Source of the DNA: Natronohydrobacter sp.
Lineage (GTDB): Bacteria; Pseudomonadota; Alphaproteobacteria; Rhodobacterales; Rhodobacteraceae
Assembly (NCBI GenBank): GCA_007125005.1
Contig: SLDY01000021.1
Location: 1-41,810, forward strand
Direction: 5' to 3'
Length of the DNA: 41,810 nt
Within the stretch, counting starts at the first letter, position 1. The number at the start of each line of letters is the position of its first letter. The position numbers and the translations under genes were made by a program. The notes under the pieces are model-generated. The model was not told the origin of the DNA, made no database searches, and saw nothing but the letters and a program-made list of their open reading frames with translations. Of this stretch, positions 39,376 to 41,810 are shown one piece after another.

Positions 39376-41810
39376 ATGACAGATCTCCCCCGTTTCATCC
39401 ATCTGCGCGCGCATACGGAATATTCCCTGCTAGAAGGGGCGATTCCCCTCAAGAAACTGGTCAAGGCCTGCGTGGCCAAAGGCTATCCCGCGATTGCCGT
39501 GACCGATAGCGACAACATGTTTGCGGCGTTGGAATTTTCGGTGCTGGCGGCAAGCTCTGGCGTGCAGCCGATCCTTGGCTGTCAGATCTCGGTTGCCTAT
39601 GATCCGCCTGCGCCGGGCGAGAAACTGCGAATGCCCGCGCCGGTCGTGCTGCTCGCACAATCCGAGCGCGGCTACATGAACCTCATGAAGCTCAATTCCT
39701 GCCTCTATCTGCCGAGGGACAGGCCCGTGCCGCAGGTCACGCTTGAAGAACTCGCGGCGCATTCCGAAGGGCTGATCTGCCTCTCGGGCGGGGCCGAGGG
39801 CGCGGTCGGCAAGCTGATCCAGACCAACCAGAAGCCCAAGGCCCGCGCGCTTATGGATCAGCTCGCAGCGATCTACCCTGACCGGCTCTATGTCGAGTTG
39901 CAGCGCCATGCGGGCGAGGATGGGCAGATGATGGAGGCCGAGCGCGCGACCGAACGCGCCTTTGTTCAGCTGGCGCATGCGCTGCGCTTGCCGCTGGTGG
40001 CCACGAACGACGCCTATTTCCCCGCGCCTGAGATGTATGAGGCTCATGATGCGCTCTTGTGCATCAAGGACGGCGCCTATGTCGATCAATCCGCCCCGCG
40101 CCGCAGGCTTACCCCGCAGCATTACCTGAAATCGCCTGAGGAAATGGCCGCCCTTTTTGCCGATCTGCCCGAGGCTTTGGAAAACACGGTCGAGATCGCG
40201 CAACGCTGCGCCTACAAGGCCGAGAAGCGCCCCCCGATCCTGCCGCGATTTGCCGAGGATGAGGTGCAGGAATTGCGCCGTCAGGCGAAGGCGGGGCTGC
40301 AAGAGCGCCTTGCCGTGATCCCGCATGCGGCCTCGGTCGAAGACTATGAGAAGCGGCTCGAGTTCGAGCTTGGCATCATCGAGGGGATGGGCTTTCCCGG
40401 CTATTTTCTGATCGTTGCCGATTTCATCAAATGGGCCAAGGAGAATGACATCCCCGTCGGCCCCGGTCGCGGCTCTGGTGCGGGCTCGCTGGTGGCCTAT
40501 GCGCTCACGATCACCGACCTGGACCCCTTGCGCTACAACCTGCTTTTCGAGCGGTTCCTGAACCCCGAGCGCGTCTCGATGCCCGATTTCGATATCGATT
40601 TCTGCATGGACCGGCGCGAAGAGGTGATCCGCTATACACAGAATAAATATGGCCATGACAAGGTGGGGCAGATCATCACTTTCGGCGCACTTCTCTCCAA
40701 GGCCGCTGTGCGCGATGTGGGCCGTGTTTTGCAATTGCCTTACGGGCAGGTGGACAAGCTCTCCAAGCTGATCCCGGTGGAAGGTGTGAAACCTGTCAGT
40801 ATCGAAAAGGCGCTGGCCGATGAGCCGCGCCTGCGCGAGGCCGCGAAATCCGAGGAAGTCGTGGACCGGCTGCTGACCCATGCGCAAAAGCTCGAAGGCT
40901 TGCTGCGCAATGCCTCCACCCATGCTGCCGGTGTCGTGATCGGCGACCGCCCGCTGGATGAATTGGTGCCCCTCTATCGCGACCCGCGCTCGGATATGCC
41001 CGCGACGCAGTTCAACATGAAATGGGTGGAAGCAGCGGGGCTGGTGAAATTCGACTTTCTGGGGCTCAAGACCCTGACCGTTATCCAGAATGCGGTCGAT
41101 CTTCTGAAGCGGCGCGGTGTCGATCTCGATATCAACTTGATCCCGCTTGAGGATGAAAAGACCTATCAGCTCTACGCCTCCGCGCGCACTGTGGCTGTGT
41201 TTCAGGTGGAGAGCTCGGGCATGATGGATGCGCTCAGGCGCATGAAGCCGACCTGTATCGAGGATATCGTGGCGCTTGTGGCGCTCTACCGCCCCGGCCC
41301 CATGGAGAATATCCCGACCTATTGCGAGGTGAAGAACGGGCTCAGGCCGCTCGAATCCATCCATCCCTCGATCGACCATATCCTTGAAGAGACGCAGGGC
41401 ATCATCGTCTATCAGGAGCAGGTGATGCAGATCGCGCAGGTCATGGCGGGCTACAGCCTCGGCCAAGCAGATCTCTTGCGCCGCGCGATGGGTAAGAAGA
41501 TCGCCGAGGAGATGGCCAAGGAGCGACCCAAATTCGTGCAAGGGGCCGTTGCCAATGGCGTCGATCAGAAGAAGGCGGGCGAGGTGTTCGACCTGCTCGA
41601 AAAATTCGCCAATTACGGCTTCAACAAATCGCACGCCGCCGCCTATGCCGTGGTCAGCTATCAGACGGCCTATCTGAAGGCGAATTACCCGGTCGAATTC
41701 ATGGCCGGGGTGATGAATTGCGATATCCACCTCACAGAGAAGCTCGCGATCTACAAGCGCGAGGTGGACCGGATGGAGATTGCCGTCATCCCGCCCTGCG
41801 TCAACCGCTC
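39376..41810 (+). CDS. dnaE: DNA polymerase III alpha subunit DnaE, 5' part (window edge)
   Basis: The first 811 residues of the replicative polymerase; the gene runs off the window. An N-terminal PHP domain opens FIHLRAHTEYSLLEGAIPLKKLVKACVAKG, followed by AVTDSDNMF. The C-family palm carries the catalytic aspartates D404 and D406 in PDFDIDFCMDRREEV and D560 in KFDFLGLKTLT, which line up with E. coli D401, D403 and D555. The numbering and the full PHP domain fit DnaE1, not the shorter mutagenic DnaE2/ImuC. A very long antisense open frame (39430-41730) is only a shadow of its codon bias. Confidence 0.95.
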   Translation, partial: MTDLPRFIHLRAHTEYSLLEGAIPLKKLVKACVAKGYPAIAVTDSDNMFAALEFSVLAASSGVQPILGCQISVAYDPPAPGEKLRMPAPVVLLAQSERGYMNLMKLNSCLYLPRDRPVPQVTLEELAAHSEGLICLSGGAEGAVGKLIQTNQKPKARALMDQLAAIYPDRLYVELQRHAGEDGQMMEAERATERAFVQLAHALRLPLVATNDAYFPAPEMYEAHDALLCIKDGAYVDQSAPRRRLTPQHYLKSPEEMAALFADLPEALENTVEIAQRCAYKAEKRPPILPRFAEDEVQELRRQAKAGLQERLAVIPHAASVEDYEKRLEFELGIIEGMGFPGYFLIVADFIKWAKENDIPVGPGRGSGAGSLVAYALTITDLDPLRYNLLFERFLNPERVSMPDFDIDFCMDRREEVIRYTQNKYGHDKVGQIITFGALLSKAAVRDVGRVLQLPYGQVDKLSKLIPVEGVKPVSIEKALADEPRLREAAKSEEVVDRLLTHAQKLEGLLRNASTHAAGVVIGDRPLDELVPLYRDPRSDMPATQFNMKWVEAAGLVKFDFLGLKTLTVIQNAVDLLKRRGVDLDINLIPLEDEKTYQLYASARTVAVFQVESSGMMDALRRMKPTCIEDIVALVALYRPGPMENIPTYCEVKNGLRPLESIHPSIDHILEETQGIIVYQEQVMQIAQVMAGYSLGQADLLRRAMGKKIAEEMAKERPKFVQGAVANGVDQKKAGEVFDLLEKFANYGFNKSHAAAYAVVSYQTAYLKANYPVEFMAGVMNCDIHLTEKLAIYKREVDRMEIAVIPPCVNR

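Noticed and set aside
39430-41730. 766-codon open frame on the minus strand, His/Asp/Arg-rich
   Set aside because: It lies fully antisense to dnaE, whose catalytic motifs are intact. The composition is the usual mirror of high-GC alphaproteobacterial codon use, and no family is recognisable.
1-41810. CRISPR arrays, tRNA or rRNA genes
   Set aside because: No regularly spaced repeats and no tRNA-like cloverleaf or rRNA segments were seen on reading through the window.

Overview
The window looks like chromosomal DNA of an alphaproteobacterium of the Rhodobacterales (Rhodobacter/Roseobacter group). The evidence is high-GC coding sequence rich in solute-binding-protein transporters (Mo ABC, TRAP, dipeptide ABC, BMP nucleoside-type ABC, ECF), spike-base proteins of the Rhodobacter gene-transfer-agent type, a short LOV photoreceptor, and a GTTC-N7-GTTC LexA box, which is the alphaproteobacterial form of that site. 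These assignments come from reading motifs; no database search was run.

Layout. 1-1287: a small accessory patch with a 98-residue gene made of two copies of a ~40-residue module, driven by a promoter that contains a LexA box, followed by a dead IS630-type transposase fragment. 1288-3848 (minus): molybdate transporter modABC. 3849-4477: AT-rich intergenic region. 4478-12078 (plus): a tightly packed surface-polysaccharide operon with a sugar-nucleotide epimerase, a nucleotide-sugar dehydrogenase, a Wzx flippase, a Wzy/ligase-like polymerase, a CapK-like adenylating enzyme and a GT4 glycosyltransferase. 12054-13494 (minus): a translationally coupled three-gene module resembling the gene-transfer-agent (GTA) head spike (base, LamG-like fibre, unknown third protein), overlapping the end of the glycosyltransferase gene tail to tail. 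13716-17345 (minus): a TPP riboswitch followed by a YkoF-YkoE-YkoD-YkoC thiamine-precursor ECF transporter. 17500-20646 (minus): a TRAP transporter PQM operon. 20936-21682: a short-chain dehydrogenase. 21719-28648: a DUF1028 gene divergent from a peptide ABC operon (SBP, permease, permease-ATPase fusion, ATPase) ending in a FadR-type regulator; paired palindromes lie in the divergent promoter. 28709-32718 (minus): Mrp-DUF971 fusion, multi-domain NifU protein, short LOV protein, OmpA-family protein. 32950-34143: polysaccharide (de)acetylase-like gene, overlapped tail to tail by a second, solitary spike-base gene. 34568-39202 (minus): BMP-type ABC importer. 39376-end (plus): dnaE, cut by the window edge.

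The most interesting theme is that both spike-base loci sit tail to tail with genes that make or modify polysaccharide. In Rhodobacter capsulatus the GTA head spikes help the particle bind capsule, so the arrangement suggests a genetic link between particle adhesin and receptor glycan. Other notable points are the SOS-controlled duplicated mini-protein, the four-domain NifU fusion beside a Mrp-DUF971 fusion and a LOV protein, and the well-defined cis-regulatory elements (TPP riboswitch, paired TATCATGATA palindromes, intra-operon hairpins).
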